64,000 nucleotides of DNA, from NCBI GenBank assembly GCA_029961685.1, contig JARWKL010000002.1:32022908-32086907 (forward strand), in the 5' to 3' direction. The position numbers and the translations under genes were made by a program. Below, piece after piece: positions 1-12,967 of this stretch. This DNA is from Aristolochia californica (Eukaryota > Streptophyta > Magnoliopsida > Piperales > Aristolochiaceae). Position 1 is the stretch's first letter. Every line of letters begins with the position of its first letter. The notes below the pieces were generated by a model. The model did not search any database. It saw nothing but the letters and a program-made list of their open reading frames with translations, and was not told the origin of the DNA.

Positions 1-3000
1 GATTGATTGATAAATCACTTTAAAATCATTTGTGATTGTTAGGTCAGCTTTTTGTAAATGGGAAAAATAATGGCTTGTTTGACTCGGGTAAATATCCCAC
101 CACACGTTCACTTGAGAATTTAATGGTATTTGTTATTCTCTGTAAAAGGTTTGGATACATAGGTCATTTACATCTTCAACTTGTTTCAAGCATGCATATC
201 CACATTTAAAATATGTGTATAAATCTCTTTCTTCTAAAATTCCAAGCTATTAGGGTTGAACTAGTGGAATTTCCCAAACTTGGATAAAAAAACTTTTTTG
301 ATCATTTCAGGTGTGTGAATAAATTTTCTTTACTTACTTTTGTTATTCTTTTAAATTTTTTCAGCACATAAACTCTTATATTTTCATTTTGTTGTGATCT
401 TTTTGCCATCTAGTCAAAATTATTCACAAGATCAGGGGAAGGTGGAAACTTAAGTTTTGATTTAAGAAAACAGCATACATCTAAAATAGAAATGCACAAA
501 TGTAGAGAGAGATAATTCCAAAAATTTTCTGTAATTTTTAGGGATTTTAAACTATTTTTGGTTTTTATATATTTTATTTTGCAATCGTGGGGAAAAGGGG
601 GAGGCGGGTGATTTTTAACTGAGTGCTGACTCCCAATCCATAAGTCATTTCTTACGAAAAATATAGCCCGTTACGTAAGATTGATGAATAAATCACATTA
701 CAATCATCTATGATTGTTAGGTTAGATTTTTGTAAATAGGCAAAATAATGGCTTGTTTGACTTGGGTAAATATCCCACCGTAGGGTCACTAGAGAATTTA
801 ATGAGAATTTTTTATTCTCTTTAAAATGTTTGGATCCATAGGTCATTTGCATCTTTAACATGTTTCAAGAATGCATATCCATATTTAAAACTTGTGTATA
901 AATCTCTTTCTTATAAAATTCCAAGCTATTAAGGTTGAACTAGTGGAATTTTCCAAACTTGGATAAAAAAACTTTGGTAATCATTTGAGGTGTGTGAATA
1001 AATTTTATTTACTTACATTTTTTATTCTTTAATATTTTTTCCATACATAAACTCTAATATTTTCATTTTGTTGTATTTTTTTGTCATCTTGTCAAAATTG
1101 TTTACGAGATCAGGGGAAAGTGAAAGCTCAAGTTTTGTATTAAGAAAAAAGCATACATATAAAATTGAAATGCACAAATGTAGATAGAGATAATTCCAAA
1201 AAGTTTATTTAATTTTTAGGGATTTTAAACTCTTTTTAGTTTTTATATATTTGATTTTTCAATCGTCGGGAAAAGGGGGAGGCAGGGGATTTTTAACTGT
1301 GTTAACTCCCAATCCATAGATCATTTCTTAAGAAAATATAGCCCATTACGCATTATTGACCGATAAATTACTTTACAATCATCTATGATGGTTAGGTCAT
1401 CTTTTTGTAAAAGGTCAAAATAATGACTTGGTTCACTCAGGTAAATATCACACCGCACGTTTGCTTGAGAATTTAATGAGCATTTGTTATTCTCTTTTAA
1501 AGGTTTGGATCCATAGGTCTTTTGCATCTTTATCATGTTTCTAGAATGCATATCTATTTTTAAAACATGTGTAGAAATCTCTTTCTTTTAAAATTCCAAG
1601 CTCTTTGGGTTGCACAAGTGGAATTTCCCAAACATGGACAAGACAACTTTTCTGATCATTTGTGGTGTGAAATTTTCCTTAATTACATTTGTTTTTATTT
1701 CAAAATTATTCCATACATAAACTCCAAAATTTTCATTTGGTTGTGATCTATTTGCCATCTTGGCATAATTGTTTACGAGATGAAGGGAAAGTGAAAACTT
1801 TTTTTTTTATTTTAGAAAAAAGTATACATTGAAAATGGAAATGCACAAATGTAGAGAGAGATAATTCCAAAAAGTGTCTGTAACTTTTAGGGATTGTAAA
1901 ATCTTTTGAGTATTTATATGTCAGGTTTTGCAATCATCGGGTAAAGGGGGAGGCAGGGGATTTTTATTTGAGTGTTGACCCCAAATCCATAAGTAATTTC
2001 TTAAAAAATATAGCCCGTTACACATGATTGACCGATAAATCACTTTAAAATCATCTATGATTGTTAGGTCAGCTTTTTTTAAATGGGCAAAATAATGGCT
2101 TGTTTGACTCAGGTAAATATCCCACCTCACGTTCACTGGAGAATTTAAAGAGCATTTGTTATTCTTCTTAAAAGATTTGGATCCATAGGACATTTGCATC
2201 TTTAACATGTTTCAAACATGCATATCCATATTTAAAACATGTGTAGAAATCTCTTTCTTATAAAATTCCAAGCTATTAGGGTTGAACTAGAAGAATTTCC
2301 CAAACTTGGATAAAAAAGCTTTCGAGTTCATTTGAGTTGTGTGGAGAGATTTTCTTTACTTACATTTGTTATTCTTTTGAATTTTTTCCACACATAAACT
2401 CTATAATTTTGATTTTGTTGTGATCTATTTGCCATCTTGTCAAAATTGTTGATGAGATCAGGGGAAAGTGAAAAGTCAAGTTTTGATTTACGAAAAAATC
2501 ATACATATAAAATGGAAATGCACAAATGTAGAGAGAGATAATTCCAAAAAGTGTCTGTAATTTTTAGGGATTGTAAATATTTTTTTGTTTTTATATATTT
2601 TATTTTGCAATCGTCAAGAAAAGGGGGAGGCGGGGGGGTTTTTAACTGAGTGTTGACTCCTAATCCATAAGTCATTTCTTAAAAAAATATAGCCCGTTAC
2701 ACAAGATTGGCCCATAAATCAATTTACAATCATCTATGATTGTTAGGTCAGCTTTTTGTAAATGGGAAAAATAAAGGCATGTTTTGTCTCGGGTAAATAT
2801 CCCACCGCACGTTCACTTGAGAATTTAATGAGCATTTGTTATTTTATTTAAAAGGTTTGGATCCATAGGTCATTTGCATCTTTAACATGTTTCAAGGATG
2901 CATATCCGTTTTTAAAACATGTGTAGAAATCTCTTTCTTATAAATTTCCTAGCTATTAGGGTTGAACTAGTGGAATTTCCCAAACTTGGATAAAAAAAAT

Positions 3001-6000
3001 TTTGTGATCATTTAAGGTGTGTGAATAAATTTTATTTACTTACATTTGTTATTCTTTTAAATTATTTCCATACATAAACTCCAAAATTTTCATTTTATTC
3101 TGATCTTTTTGCAATGTTGTCAAAATTGTTGACGAGATTTGGGGAAAGTGAGAACTCAAGTTTTGATTTAAGAAAAAAGCATACATCTAAATTGGAAATG
3201 CAAAAATGTAGAGAGAGATAATTCCAAAAAGTGTCAGTAATTTTTAGGGATTATAAACTCTTTTTAGTTTTTATATATTTTATTTTGCAATTGTCGGATG
3301 AAGGGGGAGGCGGGCGATTTTTAACTGAGTTTTGACTTCCAATCCATAAGTCATTTCTTATGAATATATAGCCCGTTACACAAGATTGACCAATAAATCA
3401 CATTACAATCACATATGATTGTTAGGTCAGCATTTTGTAAATAGGCAAAATATTAGCTTGTTCGACTCGGGTAAATATCCCACCGCAGGATCACTTGAGA
3501 ATTTATGAGCATTTGTTATTCACTTTAAAATGTTTGGATCCTTAGGTCATTTGCATATTTAACATGTTTCAAGAATGCATATCCATATTTAAGACTTGTG
3601 TATAAATCTCTTTCTTTCAAAATTCCAAGCTATTAGGGTTGAACTAGTGGAATTTTCCAAACTTGGATAAAAAAACTTTTGTGATCATTTGAGGTGTGTG
3701 AATAAATTTTATTTACTTACATTTTTTATTCTGTTAATTTTTTTCCATACATAAATTCTAAACTTTTCATTTTGTTGTGATCTATTTGACATCTAGTCAA
3801 AATTGTTGACGAGATCATGCGAAAGTGAAAACTCAAGTTTTATTTTAAGAAAAAATCATACATCAAAAACGGAAATGCACAAATGTAGAGAGAGATAATT
3901 CAAAAAAGTGTCTGTACTTTTTAGGGATTGTAAACTCTTTTTGGTTTTTAAATTTTTGTTTTTTGCAATAGTCAGGAAAAGGGGGAGAAGGGGGATTTTT
4001 AACTTAGTGTTGACTCCCAATCCATAAGTCATTTCTTACAAAAAGATAGCCCGTTACGCATGATTGACCGATAAATCACTTTAAAATCATCTACGATTGT
4101 TAGGTCAAATTTTTGTAAATGGGCAAAATAATGGCTTGTTTGACTCGGGCAACTAATCCACCACACATTCACTTTAGAATTTTATGAGCATTTTTTATTC
4201 CATTTAAAAGGTTTGGATCCAAAGGTCATTTGCATCTTTAACATGTTTCAAGCATGCATATCCATATTTAAAACATGCATTTGAATCTCTTTCTTAAAAA
4301 ATTCCAAGCTATTAGGGTTGAACTAGTGGACTTTCCCAAACTTGGATAAAAATTTTTTTGTGTTCATTTGAGTTGTGTGAATAAATTTTCATTACTTACA
4401 TTTGTTATTCTTTTAAATTTTTTCCATACATAAACTCTAACATTTTCATTTTGTTGTAATCTATTTGATATCTAGTCAAAATTGTTGACAAGATTAGGCA
4501 AAAGTGAAATCTCAAGTTTTTATTTAAGAAAAAAGCATACATTGAAAATGGAAATGCACAAATATAGAGAGAGATAATTCCAAAAAATGTCTGTAATTTT
4601 TAGAGATTTTAAACTCTTTTTAGTTTTTATATATTTTATTTTACAATCGTCGGGAAAAGGGGGAGGCGGGGGATTTTTAATTGAGTGTTGACTCAATCTA
4701 TAAGTCATTTCTTACCAAAATATAGCCCATTACGCATGGTTGACCGATAAATCACTTGAAAATCATCTATGAAAGCTCTATCAACATTTTGTGAATGGCA
4801 AAAATAATGGCTAGTTTGACTCGGGTAAATATCCCACTGCACGTGCACTTGAGAATTTAATGAGCATTTTTCATTCTCTTTAAAAGGTTTGGATCCATAG
4901 GTCATTTGCAACTTTAACATGTTTCGAGCATGCATATCCATTTTTAAAACGTGTGTAGAAATCTCTTTCTTATAAAATTCCAAACTATTAAGGTTGAACT
5001 TGTGGAATTTCCTTAAATCTGATAACAAAACTTTTGTGATCATTTGTTGTGTGTGAATAAATTTACCTTAATTGCATTTGTTATTCATTTAAATTTTTTC
5101 GATATATAAACTATAAAATTTTAATTTTGTTGTGATCTATTTGCCATCTTGTCAAAATTGTTTACGAGATGAAGGGAAAGTGAAAACTCGAGATTTGATT
5201 TAAGAAAAAAGTATATATCTAAAATGGAAATGCAAAAATGTAGGGAGAGATAATTCCAAAAAGTGTCTGTATTTTTTAGGGATTGTAAACTCTTTTTAGT
5301 TTTTATATATTAGGTTTTGCAAGCGTCGGGTAAAGAGGGAGGCAAGGGATTTTAAACAGGGTGTTGACTCCTAATCCATTAGTCATTTCTTTCCAAAATA
5401 AAGCACATTATGCATGATTGACCGATAAATCACTTTAAAATCATTTATGATTATTAGGTTAGCTTTTTTTAAATGGGCAAAATAATGGCTTGTTTGACAC
5501 AGGTAAATATCCCACCATTTGTTCACTTGAGAATTTAATGAGCATTTGTTATTCTCTTTAAAAGGTTTGGATCCATAGGTCCTTTGCATCTTTAACAAGT
5601 TTCAAGCATGCATATCCATATTGAAAACATGTGTAGAAATCTCTTTCTTATAAAATTTCAAGCAATTGGGGTTGAACGAGTGGAATTTCACAAAATTGGA
5701 TTAAAAAAGCTTTTGTGTTCATTTGAGGAGTGTGAATAAATTTTCTTTACTTTTGTTATTCAATAAAAAGTTTTCCATAGATAAACTCTAAAATTTTCAT
5801 TTTGTTGTGATCTATTTGACATCTTTTCAAAATTGTTTACGACATCTGGGGAAAGTGAAAACTCAAGTTTTGATTTAAGAAAAAAACATACATCTAAAAT
5901 GGAAATGCACAAATGTAGAGAGAGATAATTCCAAAAAGTTTCTGTAATTTTTAGGGATTTTATACTCTTTTTATTTTTTATATATTTTGTTTTGAAATCA

Positions 6001-9000
6001 TCTGGTAAAGGGGGAGGCGGAGGATTTTTAACTGAGTGTTGACTCCCAATCCATAAGTCACTTCTTACAAAAATATAGGCCGATACGCATGATTGACCGA
6101 TAAATCACTTTAAAATCATCTATGATTGTTTGGTCAGCTTTTTGTAAATGGGAAAAATAATGGCTTGTTTGACTTGGGTAAGTATCCCACCACACATTCA
6201 CATGAGAATTTAATGAGCATTTGTTATTATCTTTAAAAGGATTTGATCCATAGGTCATTTGCATCTTTAACATGTTTCAAGCATGTATATCAATTTTTGA
6301 AACATTAGTAGAAATCTCTTTCTTAGAAAATTCCATGTTATTGGGGTTGAACTAGTGGAATTTCCAAAACTTGGATAACAAAATTTTTGTGATCATTTGT
6401 GGTCTATGAAAAAAAATTATTTAATTACATTAGTTATTCTTTGTAATTTTTCCATACTTAAACACTAAAATTTTCTTTTTGTTGTGATCTATTTCCCATC
6501 TTGTCAAAATTGTTTACGAGATGAAAGGAAATTGAAAACTCTTATTTTGATATAAGAAAAAATAATACATCTAAAATGGAAATGCACAAATGTAGAGAGA
6601 GATAATTCCAAAAACTTTTTGTAACTTTTAGGGATTTTAAACTCTTTTTAATTTTTATGTATCAGGTTTTGCAATCGATGGGTAAATGGGAGGCGGGGGA
6701 TTTTTAACAGAGTTTTGACTCCCAATCCATAAGTCATTTCGTACAAAACTATAGCCCGTTATGCATGGTTGATCGATAAATCACTCTACAATCATCTATG
6801 ATTGTTAGGTCGGTGTTTTGTGAATGGGAAAATAATGGCTTGTTTGATTCGGGTAAATATCCCATCACACGTTCACATGAGAATTTCATGAGCATTTGTT
6901 ATTCTCTTTAAAATGTTTGGATCCATAGGTCATTTGCATCTTTAGCATGTTTCAAGCATGTATATCCATTTTTGAAACATTTGTAGAAATTTCTTTCTTA
7001 TAAAATTCTAAGCTATTAGGGTTGAACTAGTGGAATTTCCAAAACTTGGAGAATAAAATTTTTGTGATCATTTTTGGTCTGTGAATAAATTTTCTTTAAT
7101 TACATTAGTTATTCTTTGCAATTTTGTTCATATATAAACACTAAAATTTGCATTTTGTTGTTATCTAGATGCCATCTTGTCAAAATTGTTTACGAGATGA
7201 AGGGAAATTGAAAACTCTAATTTTGATATAAGAAAAAAGAATACATCTAAAATGTAAATGCACTAATGTAGAGAGAGATAATTCTAAAAAGTGTGTGTAA
7301 CTTTTAGGGATTGTAAACTCTTTTTAGTTTTTATATATGAGGTTTTGGAATCATCGGGTAAAGGGGGAGGCGGGGGATTTTTTTCCTGAGTGTCTACTCC
7401 CAATCCATAAGTCCTTTCTTAAAAAAATATAGCCTATTACACATGAATGACCGATAAATCACTTTAAAATCATCTACGATTGTTAGGTCAGATTTTTTTA
7501 AATGGGCAAAATAATGGCTTGTTTGAATTGGGTAAATATCCCACCACACGTTAACTGGATAATTTAAAGAGCATTTGTTATTCTCTTTAAAAGGTTTGGA
7601 TCCATAGGTCATTTTCAACTTTAACATGTTTCAAGCATGCATATCCATATTTAAATGTGTATAAATCTTTTTCTTATAAAATTCCAAGCTATTAGGATTG
7701 AACTAGTGGAATTTCCCAAACTTGGATAAAAACACTTTTGTGTTCATTTCAAGTGTGTGAATAAATTTTCTTTCTTACATTTGTTATTCATTTAAATTTT
7801 TTCCAAAGATAAACTCTAAAATTTTCATTTTGTTGTGATCTATTTGCCATCTATTGTTTACGGGATCCGGCGAAAGTGAAAACTCAAGTTTTGATTTAAG
7901 AAAAAAACATACATCTAAATGGATAGGAACAAATGCAGAGAGAGATAATTCGAACAAGTGTCTGTAATTTTTAGGGATTGTAAACTCTTTTTAGTTTTTA
8001 GATATTTTATTTTGCAATCATCGGGAAAAGCGAGAGGCAGAGGACTTTTAACTGAGTGTTGACTCCCAATCCATAAGTCATTTCTTACAAAAATATAGCC
8101 AGTTAACATGATTGATCGATAAATCACTTTACAATCATCTATGATTGTTAGGTCAGCTTTTTGTGAATGGGCAAAATAATGGCTTGTTTGACTCAGGTAA
8201 ATATCCCACCGCACGTTCACCTGAGAATTTAATGAGCATTTGTTATTCTCCTTAAAAGGTTTGGATCCATTGGTCATTTGCATCTTTAACATGTTTTAGG
8301 CATGCATTTCCATTTTTAAAACATGTGTAGAAATTTCTTTATTAAAAATTCCAAGCTATTAGTGTAGAACTGGTGGAATTTCCCAAACCTGGATATCAAA
8401 ACTTTTGTGATCATTTGTGGTGTGGGAATAAATTTTCCTAAATTACATGTGTTATTATTTTAAATTTTTTCCATAGATAAACTCTAAGATTTACATTTTG
8501 TTGTGATCTATTTGCCAACTTGTAAAAATTGTTTACGAGATGAAGGGAAAGTGAAAGTTCAAGTTTTGATTTAAGAAAAAAAGCATACATGTAAAATGGA
8601 AGTGAAAAAATGTAGAGAGAGATAATTCCAAAAAGTGTATGTAACTTTTAGGGATTGTAAACTCCTTTTAGTTTTTATATATCAGGTTTTCCAATCGTCG
8701 GGTAAAGATGGAAGCATGGGATTTTTAACTGAGTGTTGTCTCCCAATCCATAAGTCTTGTCTTACAAAAATATAGCCCATTACATATTATTGACCGATAA
8801 ATCACTTTAAAATCATCTATGATTGTTAGATCGGCTTTTTGTAAATGGGCAAAATAATGGCTTGTTTGACATGGATAAATATCCCACCTCACGTTCACTT
8901 GAGAATTTAATGAGCATTTTTTATTCTCTTTAAAACGTTTGGATCCATATATCATTTGCATCTTTAACATGTCTCAAGCATGCATATCCATATTTAAAAC

Positions 9001-12000
9001 ATGTGTAGAAATCTCTTTCTTATAAAATTCCAAGCTATTATGGTTGAACTAGAGGTATTTCCCAAAGTTGGAAAAAAAAACTTTTGTGTTCATTTGAGGT
9101 GTGTAAATAAAATTTCTTAACTTACATTTGTTATTCTTTTAAGTTTTTTCCATACATAAACTCTAAAATTTTTATTTTGATGTGATGTATTTGCCATCTT
9201 TTCAAACTTGTTTAAGAGATCAGGGGAAAGTGAAAACTGAAGTTTTAATTTAAGAAAAAAGCATACATTTAAAATGGAAATGCCCAAATGTAGAGAAAGA
9301 TAATAGCAAAAAGTGTCTATAATTTTTTAGTAATGTAAAATCTTTTTAGTTTTTATATATTTTATTATGCTATCATTAGGAAAAGGGGGAAGTGGGGCAT
9401 TTTTAACAGAGTGTTGATTCCCAATCCACAAGTCATTTCTTACATAAATATAGCCCATTACGCAAGATTGTCCAATAAATCACTTTACAATCATCTATGA
9501 TTGTTAGCTCAGCTTTTTGTAAATGGGCAAAATAATGGCTTGTTTGACTCGGGTAAATATCCCACCACACCTTTACTTGAGAATTTAATGAGCATTTTTT
9601 ATTCTCTTTAAAAGGTTTGAATCCATAGGTCATTTGCACCTTTAACTTGTTTCGAGCATGCATATCCATTTTTAAAATGTGTCTAGAAATCTCTTTCTTA
9701 TAAAATTCCAAGCTATTAAGGTTGAACTTGTGGAATTTCCCAAACTCTGATAACAAAACTTTTGTGATCATTTATGGTGTGTGAATAAATTTACTTCAAT
9801 TAAATTTGTTATTATTTTAAATTTTTTCCATATATAAACTCTAAAATTTTAATTTTGTTATGATCTATTTGCTATCTTGTCAAAATTGTTTACGAGATGA
9901 AGGGAAAGTGAAAACTCTAGATTCGATTTAAGAAAAAAGTAGACATCTAAAATGTAGATGCACAATTATAGAGAGAGATAATTCCAAAAAGTGTATGTAA
10001 CTTTTAGGGATTGTAAACTCGTTGTAGTTTTTATATATCAGGTTTTGCAATCGTCGAGTAAAGAAGGAGGCGGAGGATTTTTAAGTGAGTGTTGGCTCTC
10101 AATCCATAAGTCAATTCTTACAAAAATATATCCCATTACGTATGATTGACTGGTAAATCACTTTCAAATCATCTATGATTGTTAGGTCAGTTTTTTGTAA
10201 ATGCGCAAGATAATGGCTTGTTTCACTCAGGTAAATATCCCACCATACGTTCACTTGACAATTTAATGAGCATTTGTTATTCTCTTTCAAAGGTTTGGAT
10301 CCATAGGTCATTTGCATATTTAACATGTTTCAAGCATGCATATCCATTTTTAAAATATGTGGAGAAATCTCTTTCTTATAAAATTCCAAGCTATTAATGT
10401 TGAACTACAGGAATTTCCCTAACTTGGATAACAATACTTTTGTGACCATTTGTGGTGTGTGAATAAATTTACCTTAATTACATTTGTTATTCTTTTAAAT
10501 TTTTTCCATACATAAACTCTAAAATTTTTATTTTGTTGTAATCTATTTGCCATCTTGTCAAAATTGTTTACAAGAAGAAGGGAAAGTGAAAACTATATTT
10601 TTGATTTAATAAAACAGATACATCTAAAATGGAAATGCACAAATGGAGAGAGAGATAATTCCAAAAAGTGTCTGTAACTTTTAGGGATTGTACTTTTTAG
10701 TTTTTATATATCAGGTTTTGCAATCGATGGGAAAAGGGGGAGGCATGAGATTTTTTACTGAGTCTTGACTCCCAATCCATAAGTCATTTCTTACAAAAAT
10801 ATAGCCCATTACGCATGATTGACCGATAAATCACTTTTCAATCATCTATGATTGTTAGGTCAGCTTTTTGTAAATGCTCAAAATAATGGCTTGTTTGACT
10901 CAGGTAAATATCCCACCACAAGTTCATTTGAAATTTTAATGAGCATTTGTTATTCTCTTTAAAAGGTTTAGATCCATAGGTCATTTCCATCTTTAACATT
11001 TTTCAAGCATGCATATTCATTTTTAAAACTTGTGTAGAAATCTCTTTCTTTAAAATTCCAAGCTATTAGGGTGGAATTGGTGGAATTTCCCAAACTTGGA
11101 TAAAAAAAACTTTTGTGTTCATTTGAGTTGTGTGAAAAATTTTATTTACATACATTTGTTATTCTTTTAAATTTTTTCCATACTTAAACTCCAAAATTTT
11201 CATTTTGTTGTGATCTATTTGACATCTAGTCAAAATTGTTGACGAGATATGGCGAAAGTGAAAACTCAATTTTTGATTTAAGAAAAAAGCATACATTGAA
11301 AATGGAAATGCACAAATGTAGAGACAGATAATTCCAAAAAGTGTCTGTAATTTTTAGGGAATGTAAACTCTTTTTTAGTTTTTATATATTTTATTTAGCA
11401 ATCATCGTGAAAAGGGGGAGGCGGGGGATTTTTAATTGAGTGTTGACTCCAAATCCATAAGCCATTTCTTAAAAAAATGTAGCCCACTACGCATGGTTGA
11501 CCGATAAATCTCTTTACAATCATCTATAATTGTTATTTCAGCAATTTGTGAATGGGCAAATAATGGCTTGTTTGAATCATGTAAATATCCCACCGCATGT
11601 GCACTTGACAATTTAATGAGCATTTCTTATTCTCTTTAAGAGGTTCGGATCCATTGGTCATTTGCATCTTTAACATGTTTCGAGCATGGATATCCATTTT
11701 TAAGACATGTGTCGAAATATCTTTCTTATAAAATTCCAAGCTATTATGGTTGAACTAGTGGAATTTCCCTAACTCTGATAACATAACTTTTATGATCATT
11801 TGTGGTTTGTGAATAAATTTTGCTTAATTAAATTTTTTATTCTTTTAAATTTTTTCCATACATAAACTTTAAACTTTTCATTTTGTTGTGATCTATTTGC
11901 CATCTTGTTAAAATTGTTTACGAGATGAAGGGAATGTGAAAACTCTAGTTTTAATTTAAGAAAAAAGTATACATCTAAAATGGAAATGCACAAATGTAGA

Positions 12001-12323
12001 GAGAGATAATTCCAAGAAGTGTTTATAAATTTTACGGATTGTAAACTCTTTTTAGTTTTTATATATCAGGTTTTGCAATCGTCGGGTAAATGGGAGGTGG
12101 GGGATTTTTAACTGAGTGTTGACTCGCAATCCATAAGTCATTTCTTACAAAAATATAGCCCATTACGCATGATTGACCGATAAATCACTTTACATTCATC
12201 TATGATTATTAGGTCAGCTTTTTGTAAATGGGCAAAATAATGGGTTGTTTGACTCGGCTAAATATCCCACCTCACGTTCACTTGAGAATTTAATGAGCAT
12301 TTGTTATTCTCTTTCAAAAGTTT

Positions 12324-12967
12324 GGAGCCATAGGTCATTTGCATCTTTAACATGTTTCAAGCATGCATATCCATTTTAAAAACTTGTGTAGAAATTTCTT
12401 TCTAAAAAAATTCTAAGCTATAACAAAACTTTTGTGATCATTTATGGTGTGTGAATAAATTTTTCTTAATTACATTTTTTTTTCTTTTAAATTTTTTCCA
12501 TAGATAGACTCTAAAATTTTCATTTTGTTGTGATCAATTTGCCATCTTGTGAAAATTGTTTAAGTGTTCAGGGTAAAGTGAAAACTCAAGTTTTGATTTA
12601 AGAAAAAAACATACATCTAAAATGGAAATGCCCAAATGTATAGAGAGATAATTCCAAAAAGTATCTGTATTTTTTTGGGATTGTAAACTCTTTTTAGTTT
12701 TTCATATTTTTTATTATGCAATCATCAGGAAAAGGCGGAGGCGGGGGATTTTTAACTGAGTTCTGATTCCCAATCCTCAAGTCATTTCTTAAAGAAATAT
12801 AGTCCGTTACGCATGATTGACTGATAAATCACTTAACAATCATCTATGATTATTACGTCAACTTTTTGTAAATGGGCAAAATAATGGCTTGCTTGACTCG
12901 GCTAAATATCCCACCGCACATTCACTTGAGAATTTAATGAGCATTTGTTATTCTCTTTAAATGGTTT
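12324..12967. repeat. Satellite monomer with ~34-bp deletion
   Basis: This unit is 644 bp instead of about 677. At about 12420 the usual stretch from attagggttgaac to aacttgga is missing, so agcta runs straight into taacaaaact. Its first part is B-like (gtgatcattta) and its second part A-like (ttcagggtaaag, tttttattatgc), so it is also a B/A hybrid. Confidence 0.8.

Noticed and set aside
1321..1551. Minus-strand frames of 60-125 codons recurring through the satellite as protein-coding genes
   Set aside because: They repeat once per monomer, carry frequent stops or shifts in other units, lack any known domain and follow the repeat phase; a by-product of a conserved repeat is simpler.
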